From Amphritea pacifica (lineage in GTDB: Bacteria > Pseudomonadota > Gammaproteobacteria > Pseudomonadales > Balneatricaceae): a stretch of DNA of 64,000 nt. The notes beneath the pieces were generated by a model, which saw nothing but the letters and a program-made list of their open reading frames with translations, was not told the origin of the DNA and did no database searches. Every line of letters starts with the position of its first letter. Position 1 is the first letter of the stretch. A program made the position numbers and the translations under genes. The stretch spans positions 1 through 64,000 of the forward strand of contig NZ_JAFFZO010000019.1 in the NCBI RefSeq assembly GCF_016924145.1, written 5' to 3'. Shown here piece by piece: positions 10,068 through 19,408 of this stretch.

Positions 10068-11690
10068 ATGTCGAATAGTGCCGCTACCCGAACAGAGCTG
10101 TTTGAGCGCCAGCTGTGCGTGCTGGATAAAATATGCTGGACGTTAACCCGCTCCTTAGACCTGAACCCCAGCTTAGATGAAGTGCTGAAAATTCTGCATA
10201 ACGAAGCGGAGATGAAAAATGGTTTGATCGCACTCAAAGATTATGAGATGGAAAACCTCTATATCAGTGCGGTGCACAGTGACTCTGATGTGGTGCAGCG
10301 GGCCAAAGAGGCGGCCCGTTATCAACAGGGGGAGGGGCTGGTCGGATCTATTTTAAAGTCACAAAGTTCTTTAGTGCTGCCTAACCTTGCCAACGAACAG
10401 CGGTTTCTTGACCGGCTGGAACTGTTTGAGCTGAGTCTGCCCTTTATCGGCGTACCGGTTAAGGATCAGCGGGGGGATGTGGTTGGAGTGCTGGCGGCTC
10501 AGCCGACCTCTGACCCGGAGCGGTTTCTGGCGGAAGAGTGCCGTTTTCTCAACATGATCGCCAACCTGCTGGCGCAGCTATTGCGTCTGCTGGGTGAGGT
10601 GGAACATCAGCAACAGCAACTGACCGATGAGCGGGATGAGCTGCGTCGGCGGGTCAGAGGCAAGTTTGGTTTCGAGAACCTGATGGTCGGGCACACTCCG
10701 ACCATGGTGCAAATGTTTGAGCAGATCCGGCGGGTGTCGAAATGGGATACCACCGTGCTGTTGCGGGGCGAGTCAGGCACCGGTAAAGAGCTGGTGGCCA
10801 GTGCGATTCATTATAACTCGCCGCGGGCACATAATAGCTTTATCCGCCTGAACTGCGCCGCACTGCCTGAGAACCTGCTGGAGTCAGAACTGTTTGGCCA
10901 TGAGAAAGGGGCTTTTACCGGTGCCACCCGCACCCGCCAGGGGCGTTTTGAACAGGCAGATAAGGGCACACTGTTTCTCGATGAGATTGGCGAAATATCA
11001 CCGATGTTTCAGGCTAAACTGCTACGCGTATTGCAGGAGGGGGAGTTTGAACGGGTCGGGGGTAATAAAACCATCTCGGTGCAGGTCAGAATTGTGGCCG
11101 CCACCAACCGAAACCTCGAGCAGGAGGTCCGCGATGGTAGTTTCCGGGAAGACCTCTATTACCGGCTGAATATTATGCCGATCAACCTGCCACCTCTACG
11201 GGAGCGGATAGAAGATATTCCTGAACTGGTTAATTTCCTGCTGACGAAGATCGGTAAGGCGCAGGGACGACCACTGGATATCAGCAAAAATGCAGTACGA
11301 AAACTGATGACTCACTCATGGCCGGGTAACGTGCGGGAATTGGAAAACACCCTTGAGCGTGCCTCTATCATGGCCGAGGAGGGCGTCATTGAAGAGAATG
11401 ATTTCTCCTTTAACAGTGCTGAGCTGATGGGGGGAAACTTTGCCTCGCTGACGTCGCAGTCGGCCCCTCAAATTGCCCCTCCGCCCCCTCAGCATCCGCC
11501 ACAAGAGAGAGGGACTTCTGAGCTGTCCGGATCAGCGGAGGATGCGGATATGGATGAACGCCGTCAGGTGATCGCCGCCCTGGAACAGGCCGGCTGGGTG
11601 CAGGCGAAAGCTGCCCGGTTGCTGAATATGACACCGCGTCAGATCGCCTATCGGATTCAGACGATGAACATTGAAGTGAGGAAGTTATAA
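10068..11690 (+). CDS. nifA: Nif-specific sigma-54 activator NifA
   Basis: Enhancer-binding activator of the sigma-54 nif promoters. An N-terminal GAF domain spans about 20-165. The AAA+ domain spans about 205-435 with Walker A GESGTGKE and the sigma-54 contact loop GAFTGA. A Pro-rich linker without cysteines follows, then a C-terminal helix-turn-helix ending [15 protein letters not shown]. The lack of the Cys pair in the linker fits the class regulated by NifL rather than directly oxygen-sensitive NifA. It lies 12 bases after nifL. GGGG at 10057 favours the second of two tandem ATGs. Confidence 0.95.
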   Translation: MSNSAATRTELFERQLCVLDKICWTLTRSLDLNPSLDEVLKILHNEAEMKNGLIALKDYEMENLYISAVHSDSDVVQRAKEAARYQQGEGLVGSILKSQSSLVLPNLANEQRFLDRLELFELSLPFIGVPVKDQRGDVVGVLAAQPTSDPERFLAEECRFLNMIANLLAQLLRLLGEVEHQQQQLTDERDELRRRVRGKFGFENLMVGHTPTMVQMFEQIRRVSKWDTTVLLRGESGTGKELVASAIHYNSPRAHNSFIRLNCAALPENLLESELFGHEKGAFTGATRTRQGRFEQADKGTLFLDEIGEISPMFQAKLLRVLQEGEFERVGGNKTISVQVRIVAATNRNLEQEVRDGSFREDLYYRLNIMPINLPPLRERIEDIPELVNFLLTKIGKAQGRPLDISKNAVRKLMTHSWPGNVRELENTLERASIMAEEGVIEENDFSFNSAELMGGNFASLTSQSAPQIAPPPPQHPPQERGTSELSGSAEDADMDERRQVIAALEQAGWVQAKAARLLNMTPRQIAYRIQTMNIEVRKL

Positions 11691-11901
11691 CGCAGTGCCC
11701 CGGATCTACACATCCTGTTAGTGTTACTGAAGGGCGCTAAGTTTTGAGTAGAGGGAATACCGTTTCCCTACCGGGTTATTTCATATACTCTGACAATTGT
11801 TATGTATGTGCTCTTATGACAGTGCTCTGATGCAGGCATTTAATCAGATCATGACAGAAACATGATAAGTGCTGGGTATGATGGGGAGGGGGGTAACCGT
11901 T

Positions 11902-12678
11902 ATGGCTGATATCCCAACAGAATGTAAGAAGTTGGTCTGCAGCAACTGTGCTGATGAAGTGGGACTTGAATTCGATTTTACCATGGCGTTTCAGCCGATA
12001 GTGAACTGTGCGGACCAGACTATTTTTGGCTATGAAGCACTGGTGCGTGGCCTGAATAATGAATCTGCCTATTCGGTTATCTCACGGGTTAATGATGATA
12101 ATCGCTATACTTTTGATCAGTTGTGTCGGGTGAAGGCGATCGCTCTGGCCGCTCAGCTCGATATCAGATCGATTCTGAGTATCAATTTTCTGCCTAATGC
12201 TATCTACCGGCCAGAGCTCTGTATTCGCACGACCCTGGAGGCCGCCCGGACATACAATTTTCCTATTGAGAAAATTATGTTTGAGTTCACCGAGGTGGAA
12301 AAGATCGAAGACAGTAATCATATCAAACGCATCGTTGAGTATTATCAATCGCTGGGCTTTAAAACCGCGACTGATGATTTTGGTTCCGGCCATTCCGGTT
12401 TGAATCTGTTGGCCGACTTTCAGACCGATATTATTAAACTGGATATGGCCCTGGTTCGGAATATCCACGAAGACAATGTGCGTCAGTCGATTGTGATTAA
12501 CTGCCTTAATATGTTCCGTGATCTGGGGATCACTCCACTGGCTGAAGGGATTGAAACCATCGAAGAATTTGTCTGGTTACGTGACGCCGGTGTTGAACTG
12601 ATGCAGGGGTATCTGCTTGCCAGGCCAGGCTTTGAAAGTTTACCGCTGGTTGATTTTGATGCGCTGTTAACTTCATAA
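11902..12678 (+). CDS. EAL-domain c-di-GMP phosphodiesterase
   Basis: A 258-residue single-domain EAL protein predicted to hydrolyse cyclic di-GMP. The signature is EALVRG, and the other metal and catalytic positions are intact: SINFLPNAI, EFTEVE, TDDFGSGHSG, IIKLDMAL, AEGIET and MQGY. It has no membrane segment or sensor domain. Upstream in-frame ATGs exist, but AGGGGGG eight bases before 11902 supports this start. It lies 211 bp after nifA with a weak hairpin (about 11747-11772) between, so co-transcription with nifLA is uncertain. Confidence 0.88.
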   Translation: MADIPTECKKLVCSNCADEVGLEFDFTMAFQPIVNCADQTIFGYEALVRGLNNESAYSVISRVNDDNRYTFDQLCRVKAIALAAQLDIRSILSINFLPNAIYRPELCIRTTLEAARTYNFPIEKIMFEFTEVEKIEDSNHIKRIVEYYQSLGFKTATDDFGSGHSGLNLLADFQTDIIKLDMALVRNIHEDNVRQSIVINCLNMFRDLGITPLAEGIETIEEFVWLRDAGVELMQGYLLARPGFESLPLVDFDALLTS

Positions 12679-12768
12679 GATAATAAACGCTAAGCCCTGC
12701 CAAAATTCATTTTTTAGCGCGGGTCCTTGGTGGGGGGAAATATCCCACCGAAGAGTCATGAAAAATGG

Positions 12769-12774
12769 TATAAT
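12769..12774 (+). promoter_or_regulatory. Probable -10 element (TATAAT)
   Basis: A perfect TATAAT 31 bases before the ATG of the small gene at 12805. I find no good -35 at the usual spacing. A GGTGGG...CCCACC palindrome lies just upstream. Confidence 0.4.
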
Positions 12775-12804
12775 GCTCCGCCACCACTCAAACGGAGTTA
12801 TTTT

Positions 12805-12981
12805 ATGGCAGTTAAATCTAAAAAAGCAGCAGCAAGTCAGACACACGATTCAATCGCAGAACAGACAGCTGCCTTCCTGAAGGCCGGTGGTGAGATCCAG
12901 CAGATAGAGAAAGGCGTTTCCGGCCGGGAAAATAATGGCGGCCCGCGTCATATTGTATTAGGCAAGCCCCAGAACAAGTAA
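12805..12981 (+). CDS. Small conserved hypothetical protein
   Basis: A 58-residue, Lys/Ala-rich N-terminus followed by IAEQTAAFLKAGGEIQQIEK and GVSG. Short proteins with a FL-x-x-GG-x-I-x-x-I-x-x-G pattern are common in gammaproteobacteria, but I know no function. ATG at 12805 follows CGGAG, and the frame upstream overlaps the promoter. Likely a monocistronic housekeeping gene, not part of nif. Confidence 0.65.
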   Translation: MAVKSKKAAASQTHDSIAEQTAAFLKAGGEIQQIEKGVSGRENNGGPRHIVLGKPQNK

Positions 12982-13167
12982 TATCGTCAGCCGATAAACT
13001 AAACCGCGCTCGGACTTCAGAGCGCCGTCATCTTTTATAGCCTGCTAATACACCCGTTGTTATTCCCCGCACTATGAGCCCCTCTTCTGTGGCTGTAGTT
13101 TGCTGGCGTAATGCGAGTATCTTCACCCAATAGATTCATTCCACCCACACGATTGGATATTGTATTC

Positions 13168-13377
13168 ATGGCGTCCCGAGCGTTTACTCTACAACGAATA
13201 TGTAATTTTGCCGGCAAGGCGTTTGATCCTGATTCCGATGAACAGGTCAGCGAAGTTTTGCGCAATAAGTTTAATATATCACTTCCCCAGCGACGCACCC
13301 TCAACGATGCAATGGAAGCGGTTTGTAGTGATCACGATATTATCGCCCTGATTTTACAATACCGGACAATGGCGTGA
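13168..13377 (+). CDS. Hypothetical protein
   Basis: A 69-residue soluble protein starting MASRAFTLQRICNFAGKAFD, with a highly charged middle and a helical end (LNDAMEAVCSDHDIIALILQ). I do not recognise it. Codon use resembles its neighbours, and the reading frame is free of low-complexity sequence. The start is ATG 13168 with no strong ribosome site; the frame extends up to 13111. It precedes a 447-bp non-coding stretch that holds the nifB control region. Confidence 0.5.
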   Translation: MASRAFTLQRICNFAGKAFDPDSDEQVSEVLRNKFNISLPQRRTLNDAMEAVCSDHDIIALILQYRTMA

Positions 13378-13647
13378 TCATTAGTTGCTGAGACTCAGAA
13401 AATCCTGAAATCAACGCTGTAAACTTAAACTGCAGATTTTCTCAAAGCCCATGAGCATGACAGGCTGTTTATTCTGATGGTAATCCGCAACAGGTTTCAA
13501 TGACTCTGCACTCTTTTTACACCGACCGCTGACCAATTCCCGTTGCTACCTTTGAAACCGTTCCTGAGTTGACAGTAGGCTGTCCGTTCAGTGATAGCGC
13601 TTGACTAAGTGAGCAGTGGAGATGACTGAATCTTCTGTCTGAGCGAA

Positions 13648-13692
13648 TGTAGCAGACCCGACAATCACCTCTGATCTGTTCAGATTATGACA
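13648..13692. promoter_or_regulatory. Two NifA upstream activator sites of nifB
   Basis: TGT-N10-ACA at 13648-13663 (TGTAGCAGACCCGACA) and 13677-13692 (TGTTCAGATTATGACA). They lie 54-99 bp upstream of the nifB -24 element. The centres are 29 bp apart, about three helical turns. Confidence 0.8.
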
Positions 13693-13746
13693 AACAACTT
13701 TCCTTTTGTTTTGATGAAACTCTTTTAAATTCAATAATATAGTTAA

Positions 13747-13762
13747 TGGCGCGTGGTTTGCA
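13747..13762 (+). promoter_or_regulatory. Sigma-54 promoter of the nifB operon
   Basis: TGGCGCGTGGTTTGCA fits TGGCAC-N5-TTGCA with GG-N10-GC spacing. The predicted start is near 13773, 52 bases before the nifB ATG. Confidence 0.85.
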
Positions 13763-13824
13763 AAGGTTTCTCCATAGTAACTGAATCTGATTGATAGCCT
13801 TTGGGCTGCAGAGGAGAAACACTG

Positions 13825-15333
13825 ATGGAATTGAACGTCTTAAATGCTGATCAGGCTCCGGCTACCGCTGAAGGTTGTAGCGCCAGTGCCTGCGGTAGCA
13901 GCAATGATCAAATGAGTCACCTGCCTGATTCAATCCGCGAAAAGGTTCAGAATCATCCCTGTTATTCGGAAGAAGCACACCATTATTTCGCCCGTATGCA
14001 TGTGGCGGTAGCGCCTGCCTGTAATATTCAGTGCCATTACTGTAACAGAAAGTATGATTGTGCCAACGAATCCCGCCCCGGTGTGGTATCTGAGTTGTTA
14101 ACTCCGGATCAGGCAGTGAAGAAAACCAAAGCGGTGGCGGCCAATATTCCGCAGATGACCGTGCTGGGCATTGCTGGCCCCGGTGATCCACTGGCAAACC
14201 CTGAGCGCACCTTCGAGACCTTCCGCCGACTGAGTGCCGAAGCACCGGATATCAAACTCTGTGTGTCCACTAATGGTCTGACACTGCCGATGCATGTGGA
14301 AGAGCTTGCCAAACACAATATTGATCATGTCACCATCACCATCAACTGTATCGATCCTGAAGTGGGTGCAAAAATCTATCCCTGGATCTACTGGAACAAC
14401 CGCCGGATACGCGGAAAAGCCGCTGCCAGAATTCTGATCCAGCAGCAGCAGAAGGGTCTTGAGATGCTGGTGGCGAAAGGGATTCTGGTTAAGGTCAACT
14501 CTGTGCTGATTCCCGGTGTCAACGATGAACATCTGAAAGTGGTCAGTAAGATCGTCAAAGAGAAGGGCGCTTTCCTGCATAACGTCATGCCGCTGATCGC
14601 GGAAGAGGAGCACGGTACTTTTTACGGTGTGATGGGACAGCGGGGGCCAACGGATGAAGAGCTTCAGGATCTGCAGGATGCCTGTTCCGGTGATATGAAT
14701 ATGATGCGCCACTGTCGCCAGTGCCGTGCCGATGCGGTGGGTATGCTGGGCGAGGACCGTGGATCTGAGTTTACTCTGGATAAGATCGAAGCGATGGATA
14801 TCGATTACGATGCCGCCATGAAAACCCGGGCGATCGTGCACAAAGGCATCGAAGAGGAGCTGGCTGAGAAACAGCTCAAGCGCGAACGACTGGCGGGAGT
14901 GAAAGTGCCATCGGGTCCGGTGGCCGCAAACAAGAGTTTCCGCCCGGTACTGATGGCCGTTGCGACCAGTGGTGGTGGCGTCATTAATCAGCACTTTGGT
15001 CACGCGACTGAGTTTCTTGTCTATGAAGCCTCAGGCAATGGGGTGCGCTTTATCGGCCACCGTAAGGTTGATCAGTACTGTATCGGTAACAACACCTGTG
15101 GTGAGAAAGAGAGTGCTCTGGCAGGCAGCATCCGTGCCCTGTCCGGCTGTGAAGCGGTACTCTGTTCGAAAATTGGCTATGAGCCATGGGGGCTGCTGGA
15201 GGACGCCGGTATCGCTCCAAACGGTGAGTATGCGATGGAGCCTATCGAAGAAGCGGTGATGTCGGTTTATCAGGAGATGATCTCGTCCGGCAAGCTGGAT
15301 GCCGAATCTGAACTGAAAAAAGCTGAAGTCTGA
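13825..15333 (+). CDS. nifB: FeMo-cofactor biosynthesis protein NifB
   Basis: Radical-SAM enzyme that builds NifB-co, the carbide-containing 8Fe core of FeMo-co. The 502 residues carry the radical-SAM motif CNIQCHYC in the N-terminal third (with CNRKYDC following) and the cofactor-related GIAGPGDPLANP. A C-terminal NifX/NafY-type domain spans about 370-480, containing INQHFGHATEFLVYE. ATG 13825 follows GAGGAG; the eight codons upstream in frame are not family-like. It is the first gene of a ten-gene operon with its own NifA-controlled promoter. Confidence 0.96.
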   Translation: MELNVLNADQAPATAEGCSASACGSSNDQMSHLPDSIREKVQNHPCYSEEAHHYFARMHVAVAPACNIQCHYCNRKYDCANESRPGVVSELLTPDQAVKKTKAVAANIPQMTVLGIAGPGDPLANPERTFETFRRLSAEAPDIKLCVSTNGLTLPMHVEELAKHNIDHVTITINCIDPEVGAKIYPWIYWNNRRIRGKAAARILIQQQQKGLEMLVAKGILVKVNSVLIPGVNDEHLKVVSKIVKEKGAFLHNVMPLIAEEEHGTFYGVMGQRGPTDEELQDLQDACSGDMNMMRHCRQCRADAVGMLGEDRGSEFTLDKIEAMDIDYDAAMKTRAIVHKGIEEELAEKQLKRERLAGVKVPSGPVAANKSFRPVLMAVATSGGGVINQHFGHATEFLVYEASGNGVRFIGHRKVDQYCIGNNTCGEKESALAGSIRALSGCEAVLCSKIGYEPWGLLEDAGIAPNGEYAMEPIEEAVMSVYQEMISSGKLDAESELKKAEV

Positions 15334-15343
15334 GGAGGTTACT

Positions 15344-15622
15344 ATGGCGCTGAGTATTATTGAAAGTTGCGTAAACTGCTGGGCCTGTATCGATGTCTGT
15401 CCCAGTGAAGCGATTGTCGAAGCCAGGCCGCACTTTCTGATCGAAAGTAAGAAGTGTACTGAGTGTGAAGGTGATTATGCTGACCCTCAATGCGCCACTA
15501 TCTGTCCGATTGAGGGGGCGATCCTTAACGCCTTTGGTGATCCGATCAACCCTGAAGGCTCTCTGACCGGCATCAAGCCGGAGTTGAGGGATGAAGCCCT
15601 GAAAGAGATTCAGGCGCGTTAA
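15344..15622 (+). CDS. fdxN: Nif-cluster 2[4Fe-4S] ferredoxin FdxN
   Basis: A 92-residue ferredoxin with CVNCWACIDVCP and a second motif CTECEGDYADPQCATICP in which eight residues separate two cysteines. This is the Chromatium/Azotobacter-type 2[4Fe-4S] pattern. FdxN of nifB operons is thought to donate electrons or clusters to NifB. It lies ten bases after nifB with a GAGGAGG ribosome site, so it is co-transcribed. Confidence 0.92.
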   Translation: MALSIIESCVNCWACIDVCPSEAIVEARPHFLIESKKCTECEGDYADPQCATICPIEGAILNAFGDPINPEGSLTGIKPELRDEALKEIQAR

Positions 15623-15629
15623 GGCAGCT

Positions 15630-16043
15630 ATGGCGACCGTTATTTTTTACGAAAAGCCGGGTTGTATTAACAACACCCGGCAGAAAAAACTGTTGCGGGC
15701 GGCGGGTCATCAGGTGGATGACCGCAACCTGCTAACCCATGACTGGGAGCCGCAGACGCTGGCGCGTTTCCTCCAACCTGAAAACCGCGATAGCTGGCTA
15801 AACAGGACTCATCCTGGGTTGAAATCAGGGGATGTCGAACTGGATCTGAGCCAGCCAGACAAGGTATTGGCAGCAATGTGCCACGACCCGTTGCTGATTC
15901 GGCGGCCGCTGATGGAGATCGACGGTCACTGTTTGCAGGGGTTTGATGCAGAGCTGCTGGATCAACTGATCGGTTTAAGCGTAATGCCCGATGGGGATAT
16001 CGAAACCTGTCCCCGCAGCCAGCACGCCATTGTCTGTAAATAG
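15630..16043 (+). CDS. nifO: ArsC-family nitrogenase-associated protein NifO
   Basis: A 137-residue thioredoxin-fold protein of the arsenate-reductase/Spx-like family. It starts VIFYEKPGCINNTRQKKLL with the single conserved Cys near residue 12 and has the family RRPLMEIDG segment. In Azotobacter nifO lies next to nifQ and influences molybdenum use between nitrogenase and nitrate reductase. The same position between fdxN and nifQ supports the name. The exact chemistry is not known. Confidence 0.85.
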   Translation: MATVIFYEKPGCINNTRQKKLLRAAGHQVDDRNLLTHDWEPQTLARFLQPENRDSWLNRTHPGLKSGDVELDLSQPDKVLAAMCHDPLLIRRPLMEIDGHCLQGFDAELLDQLIGLSVMPDGDIETCPRSQHAIVCK

Positions 16044-16094
16044 AGCGTGTAAGTAGCGCGTGTAAATTTGCCTGTATAAATAGAAAGGTGGGAT

Positions 16095-16700
16095 ATGTTA
16101 ATGCAAGCAGCCCAACCTCAGGTGCCTGAGGAACTCTATACAGAGCTGCTGGAAGTTATTGGCAGTGCTGAGGCAGATCGATATCTGATCCGCCTGATTC
16201 TGGCCGCCCGGGAGGGGCGTGGTTGCCTGCCACTCCATTTAGGACTCGATGAGACTGCCTTTGAGGCGCTTATCTATCGCTGTTTTTCCGAGATTCAGCG
16301 CTGGCTGATTCTGCATACCCGGGTACCGGCGGCGGTGATAGAACGGAGCGAAACCCGCAGTGAGCTGCTGCGTTTACGGCAGGATGAACAGCAGGAATTA
16401 ACAGCCCTGCTTGAACAGTATCGCAATCCGGAGGTTGATCCGGTGCTGTCTGTGATTATCGCTACCGGCTGCCTGGGAGGGGATCATCTCTGGCGCGATC
16501 TTGGCTTTGACAACCGGGACTGGCTGTCGGAGATGATGGCAACAGCTTATCCAGAGCTGAAAGCAAAAAATTCAAAGGATATGAAGTGGAAGCGGTTTCT
16601 CTATAAACAGCTGTGTGAAACCGGCGGCCACTATGTCTGTCGGGCTCCCAGCTGTGAAGAGTGCGCTACCTATGCGGACTGTTTCGGGCCAGAGGTCTGA
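16095..16700 (+). CDS. nifQ: Molybdenum donor protein NifQ
   Basis: Fe-S protein that passes molybdenum to the NifEN/NifH stage of FeMo-co synthesis. The 201 residues have the conserved GCLGGDHLWRDLGF region and the C-terminal cluster motif C-x4-C-x2-C-x5-C in CRAPSCEECATYADC. ATG 16095 follows AAAGGTGGG. The 51-bp gap to nifO contains only short GCGTGTAA repeats. Confidence 0.93.
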   Translation: MLMQAAQPQVPEELYTELLEVIGSAEADRYLIRLILAAREGRGCLPLHLGLDETAFEALIYRCFSEIQRWLILHTRVPAAVIERSETRSELLRLRQDEQQELTALLEQYRNPEVDPVLSVIIATGCLGGDHLWRDLGFDNRDWLSEMMATAYPELKAKNSKDMKWKRFLYKQLCETGGHYVCRAPSCEECATYADCFGPEV

Positions 16701-16703
16701 GCG

Positions 16704-18341
16704 GTGAACAGGCCGACAGCGGCGCCACCCGGGTGGCAGGAAAGCACCGGGCGGGTGGATCTGTTGAGTTACCATCAGCAGTCAAAGCATCATCTGCAGG
16801 GCTATGCTGAAGGGCCGCAAACCCTGGACTGGGATGACCAGCCAGACCCGTTCAGACGTTTCTATGATACATTTTTTATCGATCTGCCGCTGCTGGATGG
16901 TGATCGTTCGGTTAGCAGTACTGAGTTGTTTGTCGCGTCTGCAGAGCCCCGGCCCTGGTCACTGGAAAACCTGTCGCTATTGCTCAGATACAGTGCAGGT
17001 CTGTCTGCATGGAAAACCATGGGGACAGACCGCTGGTCGCTGAGAACCGTGCCCTCCAGCGGTAATCTGCATCCGGGTGAACTCTATCTGCTGCTGCCTG
17101 CCAGCGGTTTTTGCCGCGCCGGGCTGTATCATTATGACGTGCTTCATCACCGGCTGACCCTGCGCCTGCCGTTAGCCACTGCGGCACTGGATACTGTATA
17201 TCTGATCCAGACCAGCATACTGCAGCGTGAAGCCTGGAAATATGGTGTCAGGGCATTGCGCTATTGCTGGCTGGATGCCGGACATCAGCGTGGTCAGTGT
17301 CAGGCGGTTGCCGGGCTGCTGGGCTGGCAACTGCAAGACCTGTCGGTGCCGCGGGAGCGTTTATCACAGCTGTGTGGCCTGCAACGGCCGGAATATACCT
17401 CTGTGGAGCGCGAGTATCCGCAATGGATCTGTCAGCTGAGTTGTAGCGTTTCAAGCGCTACTTCAGACAGCGGGGCACTTGGGGCACTGGATAAGATTAT
17501 CAGCAGCGCCGGGGTACACTGGAGCGGGAAGCCAAATAAGCTGGCCCCGGACCCGTTACAGCACTGGCCACTGCCCTTTGCGGCAGCGGAGCAGCTGGAT
17601 AGCGCAGTGACCCCTGCCTTGCGGTTCTCTCAGCGGGGTGATCTGCCTGTTGATTTCAGTGGTGCAGAACAGGACCCCTGGAGGTTGATATTGTCACGCA
17701 GAAGCGGACAGGCCTATGTCCCGCAGAGCCATTATCCTCAGCCACTGTTTCAGCAGATGATGGCGGCCTTGCAACCGGGCGCCAGCCGCCTGTTACCCGA
17801 TCAGCCGAAGATACATCTGCTCTGTTTTGTCCATGCGGTTGAGGGGCTGACACCGGGCATCTACCTGTTGCCCCGGTCTGGACAAGGGGCACAACTATTT
17901 CAGGATCAGCTGCAGCGCTGGCAACCCTGGGAAACGGTTGAACTTGTCGGAGTCCCTATAGCCTGGCGCATGAAAACCGCCAACACCCGCAAAGCAGTGG
18001 GGCAGTTGTGTTGTAATCAGCCGATCACGGCTAACAGCTGTTTTACGCTGATTTTTCTTTCGGAGTTTGAACAGCCGATGGCGCTCAGCCATGGTAGTGA
18101 CTGTCCGCAGCTCTATCAGGAGGCGGGTATACTCGGGCAGCAGATCTATCTTCATTCAACGGCGCAGGGCTTTGGTGGTACTGGCATCGGTTGCTTTTTC
18201 GATGATGCCATCCATGAACTGATCGGTCTTGAAAGTCACAGTTTGCAGGCCCTTTATGGCTTTGCAGTGGGTGATCCGCTACGCGATGAACGGATCACTC
18301 AATTATCCGGTTATTACCATCTGCGGGAGCGATTTGTATGA
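16704..18341 (+). CDS. SagB/ThcOx-type nitroreductase-fold oxidoreductase, tandem domain
   Basis: A 545-residue protein with two nitroreductase-like halves. The first has SLRTVPSSGNLHPGELYLLL (about 115-135) and the second SRRSGQAYVP (about 333) with a late GTGIGCFFDD segment. These resemble FMN-dependent SagB-type dehydrogenases, which oxidise azolines in peptide natural products. No precursor peptide or cyclodehydratase is nearby, so that role is unlikely here. GTG 16704 lies three bases after nifQ, and the next gene overlaps it, so it is firmly inside the nif operon. The function in nitrogen fixation is unknown; electron transfer via FMN is my guess. Confidence 0.8.
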   Translation: MNRPTAAPPGWQESTGRVDLLSYHQQSKHHLQGYAEGPQTLDWDDQPDPFRRFYDTFFIDLPLLDGDRSVSSTELFVASAEPRPWSLENLSLLLRYSAGLSAWKTMGTDRWSLRTVPSSGNLHPGELYLLLPASGFCRAGLYHYDVLHHRLTLRLPLATAALDTVYLIQTSILQREAWKYGVRALRYCWLDAGHQRGQCQAVAGLLGWQLQDLSVPRERLSQLCGLQRPEYTSVEREYPQWICQLSCSVSSATSDSGALGALDKIISSAGVHWSGKPNKLAPDPLQHWPLPFAAAEQLDSAVTPALRFSQRGDLPVDFSGAEQDPWRLILSRRSGQAYVPQSHYPQPLFQQMMAALQPGASRLLPDQPKIHLLCFVHAVEGLTPGIYLLPRSGQGAQLFQDQLQRWQPWETVELVGVPIAWRMKTANTRKAVGQLCCNQPITANSCFTLIFLSEFEQPMALSHGSDCPQLYQEAGILGQQIYLHSTAQGFGGTGIGCFFDDAIHELIGLESHSLQALYGFAVGDPLRDERITQLSGYYHLRERFV

Positions 18342-18652
18342 CACAGATTCAACAGATTTCAATTCAGGAAGCCGAAGCGCTGCTGGAAACTGAGGATGTG
18401 CTGCTGCTCGATTCAAGAGACCAGCGGGACTACATGAGCAGCCACCATCCTAAAGCGATGCTACTGGGTGAGCATAACCAGGAACATCTGCTGATGAAGA
18501 CATCGAAAGAACGCCCGGTGATGGTCTATTGCTATCTCGGTCATGCCAGCCTTGAGAAGGCGCGGATGTTTGCCGATTTTGGCTTTAAGTATTGTTACAG
18601 CGTTGAAGGTGGATTCACCGCCTGGAAGAAACAATTGCAGCAGGCGTATTGA
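18338..18652 (+). CDS. rhdN: Nif-operon rhodanese (sulfurtransferase)
   Basis: A 104-residue single-domain rhodanese. The persulfide-forming Cys is in VMVYCYLGHAS, and the domain starts LLLDSRDQRDYMSSHHP. It overlaps the preceding gene by four bases (ATGA). A rhodanese at this spot, after nifQ and before a glutaredoxin, matches the RhdN of Azotobacter. It probably handles sulfane sulfur for Fe-S or cofactor work, which I infer from context. Confidence 0.82.
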   Translation: MTQIQQISIQEAEALLETEDVLLLDSRDQRDYMSSHHPKAMLLGEHNQEHLLMKTSKERPVMVYCYLGHASLEKARMFADFGFKYCYSVEGGFTAWKKQLQQAY

Positions 18653-18681
18653 AAGAGCGTGTGAGAAAGAAGGACAGTTGA

Positions 18682-19071
18682 ATGGGTGGTTTAGTACAGG
18701 GCGCACAGAATGAATTGATGCAGGCGGCCCGCTATGGTGATCTGATCAGGCTGCAACTGCTGCTGGGCCATAGCTCAGTCAATGAGCTGAACAGTGACAA
18801 CAATAATGCACTCTGGTTTGCCTGCTTCAGTGACAGCAAAGAGGCGGTGAAACTGCTGCTTGAAAACGGCGCAGATATTGATAACCAGAACGTCAATGGA
18901 GCGACCGCGCTGATCTATAGCGCGTCTGCAGGCAAAACCGAGATTGTGAAGTTGCTGCTGGAGGCGGGGGCCGATACCTCGCTCACCACGCTGGATGATT
19001 TCACGGCGCTGGATCTGGCAGCGAATCTAAAGATTATGAAGATGTTACGAAATAACAGAACTGATGATTAA
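18682..19071 (+). CDS. Ankyrin-repeat protein
   Basis: A 129-residue protein made of about four ankyrin repeats. Examples are NNALWFACFSDSKEAVKLLL, then NGATALIYSASAGKTEIVKL, then the DDFTALDLAAN end cap. It has no signal peptide or membrane segment, so it should act in the cytoplasm by protein contacts. ATG 18682 follows AAGGA. Its place between the rhodanese and the CGFS glutaredoxin suggests an adaptor for the Fe-S machinery; that is inference. Confidence 0.85.
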   Translation: MGGLVQGAQNELMQAARYGDLIRLQLLLGHSSVNELNSDNNNALWFACFSDSKEAVKLLLENGADIDNQNVNGATALIYSASAGKTEIVKLLLEAGADTSLTTLDDFTALDLAANLKIMKMLRNNRTDD

Positions 19072-19087
19072 CAGGAAGGTGAAGCCC

Positions 19088-19408
19088 ATGAATACAGAAG
19101 AGAAGATTCGTAAACAGTTAGCGGATAATCCGGTTCTGCTCTACATGAAGGGTACACCTGAGGACCCAAAGTGTGGCTTTTCCCGTAATGCGGTGAATGT
19201 CCTGAGTGGATTGGGGGCAGCCTATAGTTATGTGAATGTTCTGGAAGCGCCGTTTATCCGTGAAAAGCTCCCCGCTGTTTCGGACTGGCCAACGTTTCCT
19301 CAGCTGTTTATCAATGGAGAACTGGTGGGCGGATCTGATGTTGTCTGTGAGATGGCAGAAGATGGCTCATTGAAACCTATGCTCGATCAGGCGGGTGGGG
19401 CGGCTTAA
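19088..19408 (+). CDS. grx5nif: Monothiol (CGFS) glutaredoxin, nif-specific
   Basis: A 106-residue monothiol glutaredoxin with the CGFS active site in DPKCGFSRNAV, and the glutathione-binding WPTFPQLFINGELVGGSD and late CEMAEDG. Such proteins carry a bridging [2Fe-2S] cluster and often pair with BolA proteins, which is exactly the next gene. ATG 19088 is 17 bases after the ankyrin gene, preceded by AGGAAGGTG. Confidence 0.92.
   Translation: MNTEEKIRKQLADNPVLLYMKGTPEDPKCGFSRNAVNVLSGLGAAYSYVNVLEAPFIREKLPAVSDWPTFPQLFINGELVGGSDVVCEMAEDGSLKPMLDQAGGAA

Noticed and set aside
14098-15003. 301-codon open frame on the minus strand over nifB
   Set aside because: It is an antisense shadow of a strongly conserved radical-SAM gene, with no ribosome site or recognisable protein features.
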